Positions 33,864-46,402 of a DNA stretch of 64,000 nucleotides are shown here, in pieces. How positions within the stretch are numbered: the first letter of the stretch is position 1; each line of letters starts with the position of its first letter. The DNA is taken from NCBI RefSeq assembly GCF_001625195.1, contig NC_054391.1, positions 5,901,157 to 5,965,156 of the forward strand, written 5' to 3'. The position numbers were made by a program, and so were the translations under genes. The notes under the pieces are model-generated. The model saw only the letters and a program-made list of their open reading frames with translations, did no database searches and was not told where the DNA came from. This DNA comes from Drechmeria coniospora (Eukaryota > Ascomycota > Sordariomycetes > Hypocreales > Ophiocordycipitaceae).

Positions 33864-35072
33864 CTACAGTTCCCCCTGCTCGAAATCCGTAAAGTGACTC
33901 CGCCCCCAGTTGGTAGGGTCGCCTCCTGGCACGCAGAGGCCGAGCCTCCAAAAGTAGTCTCGGTGGGCAAAGAACAGCTGCCAAGGCTTGATGCGCATGG
34001 GGAACATCATCGTCTCCAGATACTCGAGGAGATTGGTGCCGGGCTTGCCAAAGTGCAGCCACCGGCTCATCACCTGGTGCAGGAAGCTCTGGCCGTCGGT
34101 GATGCATGCGGGGTCGTTGTCGCCGATGCAGGGCGTCATGTCGACTTCGGTCGGCGAGAGATCGGGTTTGGAAATGTAGATCTCGCCGGCGTGCGATCGA
34201 TAGCCCCATTCCCCCCACGGGAGGAGGGGGACAGGATCTCTGCTGTGGGTTACACGGCGGAACGAGCGAGATTCCAACTCGGCGTCGTCGTCCAGCGCGA
34301 AGACGGTGTCGATGAAGCGCGCCAGCTCGTGGTTCCCGACGCGGGGCTCGCCAAAGGTCGTGACCTTGATGTCGTCCCAGCCCAAGGACGTCTTGATCTC
34401 GAGACCGGCAAGGCAGGCGACGGCACCTCCGAGGCTGTGACCGACGAGGTGAATCGGATACGAAGGATGCTTGGCCCTCAGCGCCTTCAGCTCGGGCAGG
34501 ACGATATCTCGCGCGCTCTGCCACGACTGGAGGAAGCCCATGTGCACGGTACAATTGTCGCACCTGTTCTCGGGCTTCCCCGCCGGCTCCTGACCGCCAT
34601 CGTCGGGCGGCGGGTAGGGCACGTACTGCTGGGGCAGGGTGCTCAAGTCCACTATGGTGTTCCTGATGCTGTACGTTCCACGAAAGGCAACGACGATGGC
34701 GCCGAGTTGCCGCTTGTTCTCGTCCGCCTTCGCCTTGGCATTCTCGTCCTCGTTCTCGCCGGGCCTCTTGGCTGCCTTGTTCCGACCGTGGTCCACGGCG
34801 ATGTAGCCGCAGCTGTCCGTCAAGAGCAACCCAGTACTCCAGGTGGTGACCAAGGACAACTCGGGGAAATCGTTGCAGCGGGAGATGCATTCGAAGGGTT
34901 TTCGAATGCCGGAATTTCCGATGCAGTAGGTGATGTCGACGATGCGCGAATGGCGCTCGAGGTCTCTGAACAGGGCCGGGGAGATGCTCGCCGACACCAG
35001 GCCGACCAGGTTGGCCGCGAGGACCAGCGACGACAGCAGCGTCCGAGCAAGGCTAGGCTTTGGGCAAGGCAT
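33864..35072 (-). CDS. Secreted class 3 (Rhizomucor-type) triacylglycerol lipase
   Basis: Intronless, 402 aa. An N-terminal signal peptide is clear (hydrophobic core about residues 11-28, SSLVLAANLVGLVSA). The alpha/beta-hydrolase lipase motif is LVGHSLGGAVA with nucleophile Ser213. The likely catalytic Asp is in THSRDPVP (about 279) and the His in YRSHAGEIY (about 294). The oxyanion-side motif VAFRGT precedes a lid-like segment. Several cysteines suggest disulfides (YC near 50, EC and RC near 62-66, RCDNC near 171). A charged Lys/Glu/Asn-rich insertion (about 98-122) interrupts the N-terminal part. It hydrolyses acylglycerols outside the cell or in the secretory pathway. It lies within GTAC-rich intergenic DNA and has no functional neighbour. 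Confidence 0.9.
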   Translation of the reverse strand: MPCPKPSLARTLLSSLVLAANLVGLVSASISPALFRDLERHSRIVDITYCIGNSGIRKPFECISRCNDFPELSLVTTWSTGLLLTDSCGYIAVDHGRNKAAKRPGENEDENAKAKADENKRQLGAIVVAFRGTYSIRNTIVDLSTLPQQYVPYPPPDDGGQEPAGKPENRCDNCTVHMGFLQSWQSARDIVLPELKALRAKHPSYPIHLVGHSLGGAVACLAGLEIKTSLGWDDIKVTTFGEPRVGNHELARFIDTVFALDDDAELESRSFRRVTHSRDPVPLLPWGEWGYRSHAGEIYISKPDLSPTEVDMTPCIGDNDPACITDGQSFLHQVMSRWLHFGKPGTNLLEYLETMMFPMRIKPWQLFFAHRDYFWRLGLCVPGGDPTNWGRSHFTDFEQGEL

Positions 35073-37102
35073 CGTGCCGGTGAGTGCAGTGTGATGGCGG
35101 CGGAACTAATGGCGGCGCATGCCGTGAAGGGTTGTGTAAAGCATCTATCTGCCTGTCGTGTGTTGGAATGTCCTGTGGTGGCGAGCTTGACGAGTAGCAG
35201 GTGTCGCCCGTCAACGGTCGTGCAAGAAGCCATACGAGTATGACACCTCCAGTGTCGGGCCAGGCAACCAACCAATGTCGTCGCTAGCTAACGATGACCT
35301 AGTTACCGTGCACCCACCACTAGGTAAGACATGACGCACGGCGGAACCTAGCATGCATGCACGACGGTTCGGTGAAGCAAATCGATACATGCAACGGAAC
35401 GAAGACGGATGCAGGCTGTAGCAGAACCGCTCGAGAGGACAACGGATGTTGTGTCTCGCGTCAGCGATGGATGAAGCATGATCTTGGCGTAATAGTTGCG
35501 CACTTGTACTCACTTTACACACAGTAGACGAGTCTTGATCCTGTTTTGGTTACACGGGTTTATTATTACTTGTGCGGAGTACCTCCTACTTACTTAATTG
35601 TACACTTTCCTGTACCATTCCGCCGTGCTAGCAAGTCATAGTTTGTATTACTGCCTGGTATTGCCGACAATGTGGTATGCGGACGTCAGGTCTCGACTCC
35701 CACTACGAGCAGGACCAGGACTACGGGGTACTAGGTAGTATTACTAATGGCAAGCAAAGTACTCTCTACAACCCCGCGGCACCAACATACTTTCAGCTGT
35801 AGAAACCACCAACCAACCTTGCAGTCACGGGGGTAGGTCACGCAACGGTATGGTGCCGGCAAGTACCACATGAGCCAACTCTTGAGGTCACTGGCTCACA
35901 CTGAAGGCGTATTACTAAGACTTCAGCAGTACGGAGTACGAAGTGCAAGTAAATGCTTTCGTAGCGGTACTTGGTCGGTTAGTACTCCGTACTTCCAAGT
36001 ATTATAACCATGCAAGTGCCTTGTAGGGTTGGAGCACTAATACAAAGTAAATACTAGCTGGTTATTACGACTCATTGTACCCGAATGAATGTGCATGTGC
36101 CCTGTCCGAGTCGGCGCAGCCATGGAATCGGAGCGAATCAAGTCGTCGCACGCCCGAGTATGGAGTCCGAGCGTAGCGAGCGAGCGAGTAAAATAAGCAC
36201 TGCAAGTAATACTCCGGAAAGAGTACTGTACTTGTACAAGCATTACAGGTGCATGTACTCCGTACGAGCACCCGGAGGGTACCAGTACTTGTAATTGTAC
36301 TCTCGTTCTGGGCCACCTCGACTATTTTACACAAAGGCGACCTTGCAGGTAATATGATGTGAAATCTACTGTAGTTGTACTTGCCTGCACTGTAACTCCC
36401 TAAGTATGTGCTCTGTACTTAGGGGTGCTCGGACTGCGAAGCCTTACAACCTCGGCGTTTCGGCGTCTTCGGCCCGGGTTTCAGGTCCCTTCAAGGACCG
36501 TTCTTACTAATTATTAGATTGGCAGAGCACTTACCTGCTTTTGCACTTGGAACCTACAGTAGAAGACTACAACCAGAGGCCTTGCACCGAGTAATATCTA
36601 CCTGCATGTACTAGCGCTGCCTCCGAGCTCCGTAGGGCGTAGGTGGTGGCAACGTGGTTGGGTAGACAAGTACTTGGTACCTCTAATAACGAACACGTAT
36701 GTGTAGAAGTTTTCGGGAAGGAAGCCATCGCTTTGTTTCTCGCCGCTGTGTGGGGCCCAGGATCTGGTAAATCTGCCTTCACCGATCAACAGTTTCATGC
36801 TCGCCTCCCCCCTCGTCGTTCTTCTTTTTCCTTCCTCTTCTTTCCTTTCCAATCGTCAGCCGAGCAGCTCTGTTGCGGTATACTTGTAGGTGTGACGTCT
36901 AGATGAATACACCTGGACAAGCTATTCCCTCGTCTCAGTGCCACACCCACCGCCACCACCGCTACCACCTATTACACCATCCCACCCAGCCCACCACCGG
37001 CCACCCACCGCTCACCACTCTCACCAAAATCTTCTGTACCTAGATTATCGGCATATCATCCGTCAAGGTCTGAGCTGTCCGGCTCAAGCGATATCCTCCG
37101 CC
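35073..37102. repeat. Divergent intergenic region with GTAC-rich island 5 (about 35560-36560)
   Basis: It lies between the divergent lipase and Ca2+-ATPase genes. The middle kilobase carries TACGGAGTAC, TACTCCGTA and GTACTTG words at high density. The last 200 bases before the ATPase ATG are CCACC-rich, a typical pyrimidine-rich fungal leader. No gene is supported. Confidence 0.6.
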
Positions 37103-40100
37103 ATGGATATCGCCTTTGCCCACCCCATCGCCACGGTGCTCGACCACTTTGGCGTCGACGAACATCGCGGCCTCTCGAGCAATCAGGTTGCGCAGCTCCG
37201 AAGCAAGCACGGCCGAAATGGTGCGCATCTCTCCTGCTGGGAACCGTCGCCCCGTGGCATGCCCCCGTCGCGCACACGACTCGATGCTGACAGGCATGCG
37301 CAGCGATCCCCGAGGACCCCCCGACTCCGCTGTGGGAGCTCATCCTCGAGCAGTTCAAGGACCAACTTGTCGTCATCCTGCTCGGCTCGGCCGCCGTCTC
37401 GCTCGTCCTCGCCCTTCTCGAGGACGAAGGTGGCTGGAGCGCATTTGTCGATCCCGCCGTGGTGAGCACCCTGCCCGTCTTTGCAACCGCTGCCCGAGAG
37501 GGTCACAAAGAGGGTCACAATGGCTAACACGGACGGTCCGTCTGCCTCGGCGCCAGATACTCACCATCCTCGTCCTCAATGCCGTCGTCGGCGTTTCGCA
37601 GGAGAGCAGTGCCGAAAAGGCAATCGCCGCTCTCCAGGAATATTCGGCCAACGAGTCCAGCGTCATCCGCAACGGCGGCCACGTATCCCGGGTCAAGGCC
37701 GAGGAGCTGGTTCCCGGTGACATCATCACCGTGGCAGTCGGCGACCGCATTCCTGCCGACTGCCGTGTCGTCGCCATCGAAAGCAACAGCTTCTCGGTCG
37801 ACCAAGCCATCCTGACGGGTGAGAGCGAGAGCGTCGGCAAGGACGACTGCGCCATCGTCAAGGATGAGCGCGCCGTCCTGCAGGATCAGATCAACATGCT
37901 CTTCTCCGGAACCACGGTCGTCGTGGGCCGCGCCAAGGCCGTCGTCACCCTGACCGGATCCAACACGGCCATCGGAGACATCCACGAGAGCATCACGGCA
38001 CAGATTTCGGAGCCCACCCCTCTGAAGCAGAAGCTCAACGACTTCGGCGACGTCCTCGCCAAGGTCATTTCCGTCATTTGCATCCTCGTCTGGCTCATCA
38101 ACATACCCAACTTCAACGACCCCAGCCATGCCAGCTGGACCCATGGTGCAATCTACTATCTCAAGATCGCCGTCTCCCTCGGCGTCGCCGCCATCCCCGA
38201 AGGTCTTGCCGTCGTCATCACCACCTGCCTCGCCCTCGGCACCCGCAAGATGGCGGCCAAGAATGCCGTCGTCCGAAGCCTTCCCTCGGTCGAGACGCTC
38301 GGCAGCTGCAGCGTCATCTGCTCCGACAAGACGGGCACGCTCACCACCAACCAGATGAGCGTCAACAAGTTGATGCACCTCAACGAGGCCGGCGCCGACC
38401 TGACCGAGTTCGACGTCGACGGCATCACATTCGCCCCCAAGGGCGCCATCAGGATGAACGGGAAGGTGGTGGAGAATCTCACCTCCAAGTCTGACACGAT
38501 TCGCCGCATGGCCGAGGTTGCGGCTCTCTGCAACGATAGCCATCTCGCCTACGATGACCGAACGGCCACCTTCTCGAGCGTCGGCGAGCCGACGGAAGGC
38601 GCCCTGAGAGTTCTTGTCGAGAAGATTGGACCTTGCGCGCCGTCGGGAACGCATCCCGATGACTGCGTACACTTTGCGAGCGCCAACCATGAGAAGCAGC
38701 TCCCCAGACTGGCGTCGTACGAATTCTCTCGGGATCGTAAGAGCATGTCCGTCCTGGTTCGGAGCGGCAAGGGGAAGAAGCTCCTTGTCAAGGGTGCCCC
38801 CGAGTCCATCATTGACCGGTGCAGCCACGCCATCCTCGGCGCCGACGGCAAGAAGGTTGCCCTCGATGCGAGGCTCTCGGGTCTTTTGATGGGAAAGGTT
38901 GTCGAGTCCGGAAATCGTGGCCTCCGAGTCATTGCTCTGGCGAGCATCGATGACGTCGCCGACAACCCGCTGCTCGCCAGCAAGACGACGGAAGAATACA
39001 CCAAGCTGGAACAGAACATGACCTTCTTGGGCCTCGTCAGCATGCTCGACCCTCCCCGAGAGGAGGTTCCCAGGGCCATCGAGCAGTGCAAGGAAGCGGG
39101 CATCCGCGTCATCGTCATGACGGGCGATAACCGCAACACGGCGGAGAGCATCTGCCGACAGATCGGCGTCTTTGACCAGGACGAGGATCTTGAGGGCAAG
39201 AGCTTCACCGGCCGCGAGTTTGACGACTTGAGCCCTGCCGGCCAGCTCGAGGCGGCCAAGCATGCCTCGCTCTTCTCCCGCGTGGAGCCGGCGCACAAAT
39301 CAAAGCTTATCGATCTGCTCCAGTCCATCAACGAGGTCGTCGCCATGACTGGCGACGGCGTCAACGACGCGCCCGCCCTCAAGAAGGCCGATATCGGCGT
39401 TGCCATGGGCTCCGGCACGGATGTTTCGAAGCTCGCTGCCGACATGGTTCTCGCCGACAGCAACTTTGCCACCATCGAGGTTGCCATCGAGGAGGGTCGG
39501 GCCATTTACAACAACACGCAGCAGTTTATCCGTTATCTGATTTCGTCCAACATTGGCGAGGTCGTCTCCATCTTCCTCACGGCCGCTCTGGGAATGCCCG
39601 AGGCGCTGATCCCCGTTCAGCTGCTCTGGGTCAACCTCGTCACCGATGGCCTCCCTGCCACTGCCCTCTCGTTCAACCCCCCGGACCACGACATAATGAA
39701 GCGACAGCCGCGGAAGAGAAATGAGCCCCTCATCAGCGGCTGGCTGTTCTTCCGTTACATGGTCATCGGCACGTATGTCGGCCTCGGCACCGTTGCCGGC
39801 TACGCCTGGTGGTTCATGTACTACCCCGAGGGCCCGCAGATCACCTTTAGCCAGCTGTCACGCTTCCATCACTGCTCGACGGACTTTCCCGAGATTGGCT
39901 GCGACATGTTCTACAACGACATGGCCAAGGCCGGCTCGACGGTTTCGCTGTCCATCCTCGTCGTCATTGAGATGTTCAACGCCATGAACGCGCTGTCCTC
40001 GAGCGAGTCGCTGCTCACCCTACCCCTGTGGGAGAACATGATGCTCGTCTACGCCATCGCCCTGTCCATGGCGCTCCACTTTGCCCTGCTCTACACCCCT

Positions 40101-40336
40101 TTCCTCCGAACCTTGTTTGCCATTCTGCCTCTCAACTGGACGGAATGGAAGGCAGTGCTCGTCATAAGCGCGCCCGTCATGTAGGTCACAAGCTGTTTTC
40201 CGCCCGAGTCTCGACCGTGCTAACGTCTGGTGACAGCCTTCTCGACGAAGTGCTCAAGTTGATGGAACGAACATTTTTCATGCAGACCACGACACTTCCA
40301 ACCGTCCGGGGTATCAAGGCCAAAAAGGACCAATAG
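37103..40336 (+). CDS. SERCA-type calcium-transporting P-type ATPase
   Basis: Four exons, 37103-37220, 37304-37461, 37557-40180 and 40237-40336, give 999 aa. It pumps Ca2+ from cytosol into the ER lumen (P2A ATPase). Visible motifs are the actuator LTGESE, the M4 Ca2+ site around [12 protein letters not shown] and the phosphorylation site [13 protein letters not shown] (Asp near 349). Nucleotide-domain KGAPE, MTGDN and the hinge [16 protein letters not shown] follow. The M5-M6 ligands lie in NIGEVVSIF and [17 protein letters not shown]1-M10 spacing and length match animal SERCA closely. The last exon adds a cytosolic tail ([14 protein letters not shown]) ending KAKKDQ, which may act as an ER-retrieval dilysine-like signal. 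This is a SERCA orthologue and not the Golgi Pmr1 type. Confidence 0.95.
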
Positions 40337-40641
40337 AGTGGACGCAGGAATGCAGGGACGCAAATCCACACGAACATAGATTAAGACGTGCATGAATAGC
40401 CCGCACTAGACGCTAGACATCATTGTATCATATCTCAATAACTCGTTCACCACGTTGGGAAACTGAGTACGCATCGATGTTTGACTATGCAGGCGGCAGA
40501 ATGCAAGCCACATGAGGACTTGGACCCCGACTGGTCACATGATTTTCATTGCCCAACCTCGATGGGGTCGAACGTATAGATAGTCGTACAGCGGTGGAAA
40601 GCGCACCGGTCCCGTGGCCGTGGGTTCCATGTCCTCCCTCT

Positions 40642-41445
40642 CTAATCTTGTCTACCCTTGAGCAATCGCTTCGTGACCTTGTCCTTCTCGATTATGTAGA
40701 CATGGGCGCCCCAGCCGGACAGAGCATCGCGGTCGACGGCGTTGAGCAGCGACTGTGAGATGGTCTCGAATAGTGCATCGGGTTCCTGCGCGGACACTCA
40801 GCGTCAGCGTCTGCATCAATATTTTCAACAACGAGAAGCGAACGTACCATGTCGGGCTCCCAGAGGCCCTCGCACATGCCAAAGAGTTGCTCTGACGCGG
40901 TCCCGGAGACGATGAAGTCCTTTGCGAAATCAATACAGCCGATGCTGTCGAAGCCGCAGATGAAGGGCTTTCCTGTCTTTGGGTCGAGTCCGGCGACGAT
41001 GGGCGACACAAAGTAGGGACCGAATCGGCGCTCGTAGAGGGACGACGAGACGAGGTTGGCAAATGTTCGCGGGGCGATCGTGCGCTCCTCCCGCAGGCGA
41101 TACATGTTGGCCTTGTAGCGGAAGAGATCACTGACGGTGCTGACGTCGGTGGCGAGGCCGGTGAGGCCAAGGAAGACTTCGCCGTACCGGAAGATCTTGG
41201 GGAAGTTATTGGAAACGGTGAGGGCCTGCAGGCCGAGCCGGAGGTCGCAGGCGATAGCGACGCAGTCCTTGCCCACCATGGCGACACAGGCGCCGCCATC
41301 TGTCGGAGGGGAGGGAGCTTGTCAGTGCGCGACGACATTTGATTACTATGGGGGACGAACTGATGGAAAAGGGCGACGACTGGTAACGTGTTAGCTTTCG
41401 GGGGGAGGCTGATGGAGGCGATGTTGGAGGTCAGGAGCTTACCAT
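40642..41445 (-). CDS. PUP3: 20S proteasome subunit beta type-3
   Basis: Four coding exons in transcript order: 41443-41445 (the ATG alone), 41361-41379 (19 nt), 40848-41299 and 40642-40785. They give 205 aa, the exact length of yeast Pup3. The N-terminus reads [20 protein letters not shown], matching the family, and [14 protein letters not shown] and [12 protein letters not shown] blocks follow. Beta-3 is a non-catalytic ring subunit with no propeptide and no N-terminal catalytic threonine, consistent with this sequence. Intron 1 (GTAAGC to TTACCAG with a GCTAAC branch) begins right after the start codon. The 3' end converges with the Ca2+-ATPase gene, about 305 bases away. Confidence 0.93.
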
Positions 41446-42688
41446 TGTGACGGGAGGGAGGTGTGGGAAGGGATCTGCACTGGCAGGGAACTCGTCGCCG
41501 CGGCCGTTGTCTTCTGAAATCTAAGACGAAAGCAGTGAGAAACTGTCTGGCCGTCGTCGTCGTCGTCTCCGTCGTTCGATGGGTTGGTTGTTGAAGGTCG
41601 GAGGCTACTTGGATCGACGTGGATGTATGTACGTCTCCTGCGTACTGTAGCTCTCCAGTATTACGAAGTACTTAGGTGCCGCAAGGCAAACACTGTCTGG
41701 CGCGGCCACCAGCTCAGCCGCGGACTGGCTGGCCACTGGACTCTGTTGCAGCTTCAGGCCCGCGCTGATTGGTCCAATCAGTAGCACCCGTCCTGGGAGC
41801 ATATATGTGTACAGCACAGTGCAGCAAGCGTAAGTACTTAAGTACTTGAACGCATACGAAGTACTACGCTTACAGTACCGTGCATTGTACTTACTCATAC
41901 ATGTGAGCAACAACTTACTGTACAGTACTTACTTAGTACCAAGCACGTTTACCGTCCTAATATGTGCAGTTCACGTACTGTACACCTACAAGCACAAGTA
42001 CTTAAGTAGGTGTACATGTAGGATACAAGAGCTCCATGGTACATCAGACGGCAGCCCAAGTATCTAAAGGTATACGCACGTGCTTTACTTAGGCACACTG
42101 ACAGTATGTACGGAGTAATTATGAGTACCTACGCCTACAGTAAGTACATGTACTTTCATCGATCGGTACATGATTGTCTTGATATACCAAGTTCCGGGTA
42201 CAAGTACAGTACTTACAGTACTTACACCACTTGGCATGGCCGGTACATTTGACGGCAGGTATTACTAGTAGTCCGTACTAAGTACTTATTCAATTGCTAA
42301 TTACGCAACGATTTTGGTTGGTGCCTAGACGGACGCGCTACTTACTTACCTCACCTCAACGGATAGTTCTAGAATCGAACTGACGATAAAGCGAGCAAAC
42401 CGTTGAAATCATTACCATCAACACGCATGGGAAAACCCTACCCCTCAAATCAACACCCCCGGGACCCTCAGACCAGAGAGTGGTTGCTTGTTGTTTGAAA
42501 GACTCCATCCATGGCCCTAAAGCACGATTGTCCAAGACCAAATCAACCCCCACTGTTGCATCACCGCACCGCACCCGCAGCTCTTCACACAAGCCAAGCT
42601 CCAGTATTCAACAATACGTTTCCTCCTTGCGGCCGACGGATCGTTCTTCCTCCTTCCCGCCGGCATTCCCTCCACAGACGACGCCAAA
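41446..42688. repeat. Divergent intergenic region with GTAC-rich island 6 (about 41610-42330)
   Basis: It separates PUP3 from the UBX-domain gene. The island has AAGTACTTAAGTACTTG near 41835 and many GTACTTAC words. 42360-42688 is the probable leader of the UBX gene. No coding frame is supported. Confidence 0.6.
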
Positions 42689-44282
42689 ATGGCCTCACAC
42701 GTTGTGGTCATTGCCACCGACCTCCGGCGCAAAACGATCAAGGTCTCGCCTGGAACCTACCTTATCGACGTTCTCGAGCAAGCCTGCAAGGAGCTTAACC
42801 TTGCGAGTGACAGGTATCTGATAAAGTGAGACTTCTTGCGTGTCCCCCGGAGTTTGTTCTACTGGATACCTAATCAACAATGCCACCAGGAACAAGCAGA
42901 AGCAAGTCGACCTCTCTGTACCCTTCCGCACATCTGGACTCTTGCCTGGCGCCAAGCTCGAGCTGGTTCTCAAGTCCAACACGCCTTCGGCCGTGCAAGT
43001 CGCTTTGCAGCTGCCCCATCCCGACGCCAAAGAGATACCCGGTGGTCGGCTGATCCGAAAGTTCCCTTCCGATCTGTCCCTTTGGAAAGTTCTGCGTCAG
43101 TTTGAAAGCGGCGAGGCAAGCGCGGGCAAGAATGTCAACATCACGGCTCGTGGCGTCGCGGATAACATCACCAGTGGTGGCGGTCATCTGTTCTACGAAA
43201 CGCCCGTACTGAACATCATGGGCAGGGAGTTTGCTACGTTTCGGGAATTTCAGAAGACGCTGTCGCAGCTGGGCTATAACTCGGGAAATGTCCTCGTGCG
43301 GCTGTCGTACAGAAAGACGGACCAGATCATGCTCGAGGCAATGGATCAGATATCCCATCTATTCAAGGACATCGAGGAGCAAGATCAGAAGGCGGAGAAT
43401 GCAACGGCTGAAACGACGGTGGAGGAATTCGAGCCAGAGCGGCTTGAAGACGCACCTATGACGGACGGAAATCATGACTGTGCCAAAGACTCCGAAACTC
43501 ATCAGCGAGCTCCTCTTCAAGACAAGCTGGAGGACGAATCAACAGGAAAAACGGAGGAAGCAACCGGAGAGCGTCCACCTGGTGGCTCCTCGTCTCTAGC
43601 CCCCATCGACCCCTACCTGCCCGTCAGCGTGTTCCTGGCCCCGACGGGCCCCGTACCAGCCGCGGCCCTCGCCCCCTCCGAGTCCGACTCTGAGTTTGTC
43701 CCTTCCATCGCTCACGCGCAGCTTCATCAAGCACGTCTACAGCAGTCCTCGCGCAACAAACGTCTTCCCTCGGACAGGGAGCTCGAGGAAAAAATCGCTG
43801 CCGAGGAAGCCCGGCTCGCGGCCATCAAGTCTGTCGTCATCAAGGTGCGCTTCCCCGACAACACGAGTAGCGAGTGGCAAGTTGGCCCCGAGGCCACGGG
43901 GACGTTCCTGTACGAGGCAGTGCGGCGAGTCATGGCAAGCAGAGAACACCCTTTTCGGCTCGTCCTTCCCGGCAGCAAAACGGCGATCCAAGACAACAGC
44001 AGCTCGCAACACGGCCTCATTAGGTCATACAAGCTTTCTGGCAGGGTTCTCGTCAACCTTGTCTGGGACGACAGCGTGCCCAAGCAGGCCCGCCAGAAAC
44101 CGTTCCTCAGTGAAAGCGTGGCGCAACTAGGAAAGGTAGTCAAGATCCCAGAGATGCCGCGGACGGCCGAGGATGACCAGCCGGCTCCCGTTCAGCAACA
44201 GCCAAGGGCGGACAGAGGCAAGGGTGCTGGAGAAGACGGTGCCAAAAAAGTGCCGAAGTGGTTCAAGATTGGAAAGAAGTAG
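42689..44282 (+). CDS. TUG/ASPL-like UBX-domain protein (Cdc48 cofactor)
   Basis: Two exons, 42689-42825 and 42890-44282, give 509 aa. The intron is GTGAGA to CACCAG. The N-terminus (MASHVVVIATDLRRKTIKVS to about residue 80) fits a TUG-type ubiquitin-like domain. A second ubiquitin-like block may follow (PGGRLIRKFPSDLSLWKVLR). The C-terminal third carries a UBX domain, about residues 360-440 (VVIKVRFPDNTSSEWQVGPE). Between them is an acidic Glu/Asp/Thr-rich linker. UBX proteins recruit Cdc48/p97. Proteins of this layout (yeast Ubx4, animal ASPSCR1/TUG) regulate Cdc48 assembly or membrane trafficking. The last ~70 residues are basic and end KKVPKWFKIGKK. The gene converges with eL36. Confidence 0.85.
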
Positions 44283-44634
44283 TTCTACTCAGCAAGTCAT
44301 TGTAGAGCACTGGTGACAAGCAAGCGATGAGTGATTATTCAGAAATACATTGATGCATGGGACCGGAGAGTTTTGGTCAGAGTTCCTGACATGGTGGTGT
44401 TTCTTGTAATTGAACAATTGCATCGCCTCATTATTGTACGACATACATGCCAGCTTCATTTGTGATGGGTGATTTGGTATTTAAAACCGCAGCTATCCCA
44501 GGCTACGATGCATCAACGCCGTCAAGTTTTTGATCGGTCAAGTCGTGCTCAACATCAATCCCGTGGGGAAAGCCCAACCTGCCAGAATATCCCACTACCC
44601 ATGACTTCCGACAAAAAACCAGCCCCGGCTTGCT

Positions 44635-45381
44635 TTAGTGAGCGGTGCGGCGGGACTCGGCGATGACGCGCTGGAGCTCGTCGACCTTCTTCTTGGCACG
44701 GCCGAAAGTTCCGAGCTTTTGTAGCGTTAGTAATTGGGGTCGTGTTGTGGTTGATGATGCGGATTCGACGTACCCTCTTCTTGGCCAGCTTACGGGCACG
44801 CTTGTCCTTGCTGTTGCGGAGCAGCTCGATAACACGGCGCTCATAGGGGGCGAGGCTGAGGTAACACAGTCAGTACAATTGTGACTTGTCGGAACCCATG
44901 TGCGCGAGACTCGTCGTTGAGGGGGCAGGCAGAAATTTCGACAAGTCGTGAAAACTATCGTATGATCGATCGGGTATGCGCCGGCTTCCACCACGTCCAT
45001 ATGCTTCGACGCAGCAGATCGCACGATCGTCCATCTGCCTGTCTTCCCCGAACGAGTGTAGGAAGCGAGATATGGAGGGGAAAGCACTCACCCAGCAACC
45101 TCCTTGACGACCTCGCGGACGAAAGCAGTTCGCTTGCTCAGATGGCCCTTGGTCCGGGAGACACGGGGCTTGGCGACACGAGCAGTGGTCTTCTGTATAT
45201 TGGGCAAAAAGGGGAAGGCGTCAGCGTCCATCGTCTGCTTGGGAAGAAAATGCCGACACCTCACAGAGGAGCGTCAACGAAGCAGAGATCCTCCACGAGG
45301 TGAGACGGCGGGAGACACGGCACGTACGTGGCCATGGTTCAGGCCGACGGCCAGACCAGTCTTGGGCGTTTCCTTGGCCAT
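44635..45381 (-). CDS. RPL36: 60S ribosomal protein eL36
   Basis: Four exons in transcript order, 45328-45381, 45092-45192, 44774-44855 and 44635-44715, give 105 aa. The product is small and basic: [18 protein letters not shown], then [40 protein letters not shown] and a C-terminus ending ESRRTAH. These are the conserved landmarks of eL36. Three introns in a 318-nt coding sequence is common for fungal ribosomal protein genes. Donors are GTACGT, GTGAGT and GTACGT. Its 3' end faces the UBX gene 352 bases away, an otherwise empty convergent gap (44283-44634). Confidence 0.95.
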
Positions 45382-46402
45382 GGTTGGTGGTTTGTGAGGG
45401 CGAATTGTCGACACAAACACTCGGCGTTGGGTGATGACGAGAAATCAAGAGGAAAGAACTCGAGGCTAGGATTTTCGGGGGATGGGGCTGGCTCACCCAA
45501 CAGAGCACGCTAACGGGCGCACAATTCCAATTCGCCGAAAAGACGAGAAATTCGTGCAAAGTTGTGGATCACGTGGCTCGAGATAAGGCAAAATAAGCGA
45601 GAGAGCAAACGAAGGGTTGATCCACTCTGGGACCAGAACGGCACAAGTATTTGCATTGACATAATTACAGTATAAGTACTTATAGTACTTAACTTGTACT
45701 TGCACCTAATATGTACTAGGTACTTACTTATGGAGTGCAAGTACTGCACAAGTACTCCGTAACATGCAATGCGTTCCACGAGCTTGGCCAGAGAGCTTCA
45801 AGTGACGACAATAACGACAGTGGCACGTATTATGCCAACAGATATCAACGTATCTTTATGAAAACATTAAGCAAACTTACACCTAATTCCTGCGTTCGGT
45901 ATTACTCTGTACATGCAAATGTACTTGTAATGAAGTGCATAATTACTACAAGTACAAGTAATTCTTGTAATGCAACGAACTACCCATACTTGCTAAGAGG
46001 AGCAACATTAATGGGATAAAATCGTCTTGGTGATGCCTTGTTCGGCAGCAATCTAATACTGTACGGAGTACCTCGATCGACTTGCTGGGCAGTAAGTACT
46101 TAAGTACAGAAAACCGGGGGGCGCGCGACTCTTTGACCTGTCGTTCTCCATGATACGAGGAGCCCATGGACGATGGATACAGTCTTTGGCGGCCATCGAG
46201 GAATGTCCCAGATGCTTCCCACAAACAATTCCGGCAGTATTCCTCAAGGTCTGAGGACAAAAATACATGCATCTCTCGCCGAGCTCGTCACTCGACCCGC
46301 CAGAGCTCGTCAGTACTGGTTCAAGGCCATCTCCCAGTACTCCCAAAACCCGGGAAATGCAAGCACCGCGAGGCCATCGGCGGCCAGCGCCCCCGTTCCC
46401 CA
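45382..46402. repeat. Intergenic region with GTAC-rich island 7 (about 45640-46110)
   Basis: The first ~250 bases are the likely eL36 promoter. The rest has TACTTATAGTACTTAAC, CTCCGTA and GTACAAGTA words. The C-rich segment 46280-46400 belongs to the 3' flank of the phosphate-carrier gene. No gene is seen. Confidence 0.55.

Noticed and set aside
33708..35243. 511-codon plus-strand frame
   Set aside because: Antisense of the lipase gene, whose catalytic motifs and signal peptide are on the minus strand.
37524..39296. 590-codon open frame on the minus strand
   Set aside because: It is the antisense shadow of the Ca2+-ATPase. GC-rich codon use leaves the opposite strand open, and the translation has no domain.
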